This document shows positions 6,336 through 7,386 of a DNA stretch of 7,386 nt, one piece after another. Origin of the DNA: Mollicutes bacterium (GTDB lineage: Bacteria > Bacillota_I > Bacilli_A > RF39 > UBA660); NCBI GenBank assembly GCA_004552445.1, contig SFOJ01000034.1:1-7386 (forward strand). Direction: 5' to 3'. Numbering within the stretch: position 1 is the first letter of the stretch; each line of letters opens with the position of its first letter. The position numbers were made by a program, and so were the translations under genes. The notes beneath the pieces were generated by a model that was given only the letters and a program-made list of their open reading frames with translations, was not told the DNA's origin and did no database searches.

Positions 6336-6425
6336 GAAAAAATGATTCTTTATCATTACAAACTGTTGACAAGATAATTTTTACCAGTACCTTTTTTGCT
6401 TTTTTTAATATAAGATAATTAATTT

Positions 6426-6476
6426 GCGAGTGATAATCAATTTTCAATAGAGGTATTATCATAACTCGCTTTTTTT
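6426..6476 (+). terminator. intrinsic terminator after the zinc-ribbon gene
   Basis: GCGAG (6426-6430) pairs with CTCGC (6465-6469), and TGATAAT (6431-6437) pairs with ATTATCA (6455-6461). A three-base bulge (TAA, 6462-6464) separates the two helices and a 17-base loop closes the top. Seven T residues follow directly (6470-6476). It ends plus-strand transcription before the convergent hydrolase gene. On the minus strand the same hairpin is followed only by an AT-mixed stretch, so termination of the hydrolase there is less certain. Confidence 0.85.
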
Positions 6477-6498
6477 ATTAAAAGATTATAGAAATAAA

Positions 6499-7384
6499 CT
6501 AGTTCTTATTTTCTTTTATAAAATTAAAAATTTCATCATAATATTTTTGGGGATTGACTATACTAGATTTCATATGTTTTGCACCATCGATTATTAACAA
6601 TTTCTTTTTACCATTATATAATTGATATGCATCATAAGCGTTTTTAGGAGGAACAAGTTTATCTGCACTTCCGTGAATAAACATAAAAGGAATTTTACCT
6701 TTCATAAGTATTTCTTCAGGCTTAAATTTATATATATTAAAACCAAAAAATAAAAAAGAAAATATATTGAATGATGAAATTATTGGACCGGGTAATAACT
6801 TTAGATATTTAAGTTGATTATAAAACTGATCATAATTAGATATAAAGCCACAGTCTTCAATCGCACATATAACATTGTTTGGAAGATTTTCACCAACTGT
6901 TCTCATTATAACTGTTCCACCCATAGATATACCATAAAGTATAATCTTAGTTTTCTTCTTTTTATTTATATAATCTATCCATGATAACATATCTTTTCTT
7001 TCATAGAAACCATGTGTTGAATAAACCCCATCACTCTTACCATGAGCTCTTTGATCAATAAGTAAAATACTATATCCTTTTTTATAAAAATTATATGCTA
7101 CATCTAACATCTCTAAGGCATTGTTAGTGTAACCATGAACAATGATTACCCAAGTATTTAATTTATTTTTAATTTTTATTATCAAAAGATTTAATATAAA
7201 CTTCTTTATAGTTAGAATTTTTAAACCAAGTTTTAGATTCACTACTAGTTAACTTAAAAGTACCTTTTCCTTTGAACAACCTTTTTGTAGATATTTTAGT
7301 ACAATTTGAAAAGTGAAAGAAATATACTCCAATCAATAAGTATAAAACTAATATGATAAATAGAATAATAATTAAAACTTTCAT
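6499..7384 (-). pseudogene. alpha/beta hydrolase with membrane anchor, split by a frameshift
   Basis: Two minus-strand reading frames make up one protein. The first (7384-7169, ATG start) gives an N-terminal membrane anchor (residues 4-23) and a lead-in ending KEVYIKSFDN. The second carries the hydrolase domain: oxyanion block WVIIVHGYT (W codon at 7152), DQRAHGKSDG, nucleophile elbow GISMGG, catalytic aspartate in GSADKLVP and histidine in GAKHMKSS, ending at TAG 6499. Such membrane-tethered serine hydrolases of Bacillota normally have anchor and domain in one frame, with FDG/FDN followed by a strand and then WVI.HGY. Here the downstream frame is shifted by +1 and the linker is only 25 bases of pure A/T. 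A GTG at 7242 could open the second frame alone, but it has no ribosome site and gives an unrelated N-terminus. It may be a recent mutation or a sequencing error, since the catalytic set is intact. Substrate unknown. Confidence 0.8.
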
Positions 7385-7386
7385 TA

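Noticed and set aside
6341..6357. AATGAT/ATCATT hairpin just after the zinc-ribbon gene
   Set aside because: Six weak A/T-rich pairs without a T tract; the hairpin at 6426-6469 is far better.
6366..6371. Consensus TTGACA -35 box in the 6336-6498 intergenic region
   Set aside because: No -10 lies at a workable distance and no plus-strand gene follows; taken as chance.
7169..7384. Short minus-strand frame at the right end as an independent small membrane protein
   Set aside because: Its end (KEVYIKSFDN) matches the usual lead-in to the hydrolase domain that continues in the next frame, so it is the N-terminal half of one broken gene.

Overview
The window is very AT-rich (well under 35% GC by eye), tightly packed and strongly biased to A/T-ending codons. 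All tryptophans are TGG, and one gene appears to end in TGA, so the standard bacterial code fits. The AGGAGG-type ribosome sites, short intergenic gaps, TATAAT-type promoters and protein types point to a low-GC Bacillota, most likely an uncultured gut-type clade near the Bacilli/Mollicutes. This assignment is inference; no marker gene fixes it.

Left arm (1-1202, minus strand): a two-gene unit made of a Qnr/MfpA-like pentapeptide-repeat protein followed by an ABC-type, non-transporter ATPase. The ATPase runs off the window just after its signature motif.

A short divergent intergenic region (1188-1264) separates this unit from a plus-strand gene for a 381-residue protein of unknown function. 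On both strands a -10 hexamer lies exactly six bases from a possible start codon, and neither gene has a Shine-Dalgarno site, which suggests leaderless mRNAs.

Middle (2436-4797, plus strand): an overlapping four-gene operon. It holds an RlmI-like SAM methyltransferase, a small membrane-anchored cysteine-containing protein, a short RluA-type pseudouridine synthase, and a two-helix membrane protein of unknown function. It starts from an extended -10 promoter (TGnTATAAT).

Right-middle (4881-6335, plus strand): a second transcription unit with an almost identical extended -10. It encodes a KsgA/Erm-fold methyltransferase whose key motif residues are altered, and a zinc-ribbon membrane protein with a DUF4352-like outer domain. 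It ends at a clear intrinsic terminator (6426-6476).

Right end (6499-7384, minus strand): a membrane-anchored alpha/beta hydrolase gene split by a frameshift between its N-terminal anchor and its intact catalytic domain.

Three RNA-modification-type enzymes lie close together. The most interesting points are the motif-degenerate KsgA paralogue, the pentapeptide/ATPase pair, and the mirrored leaderless-type promoters. No CRISPR array, tRNA, rRNA or insertion sequence was seen, and the longest gene-free stretch is only about 160 bases.
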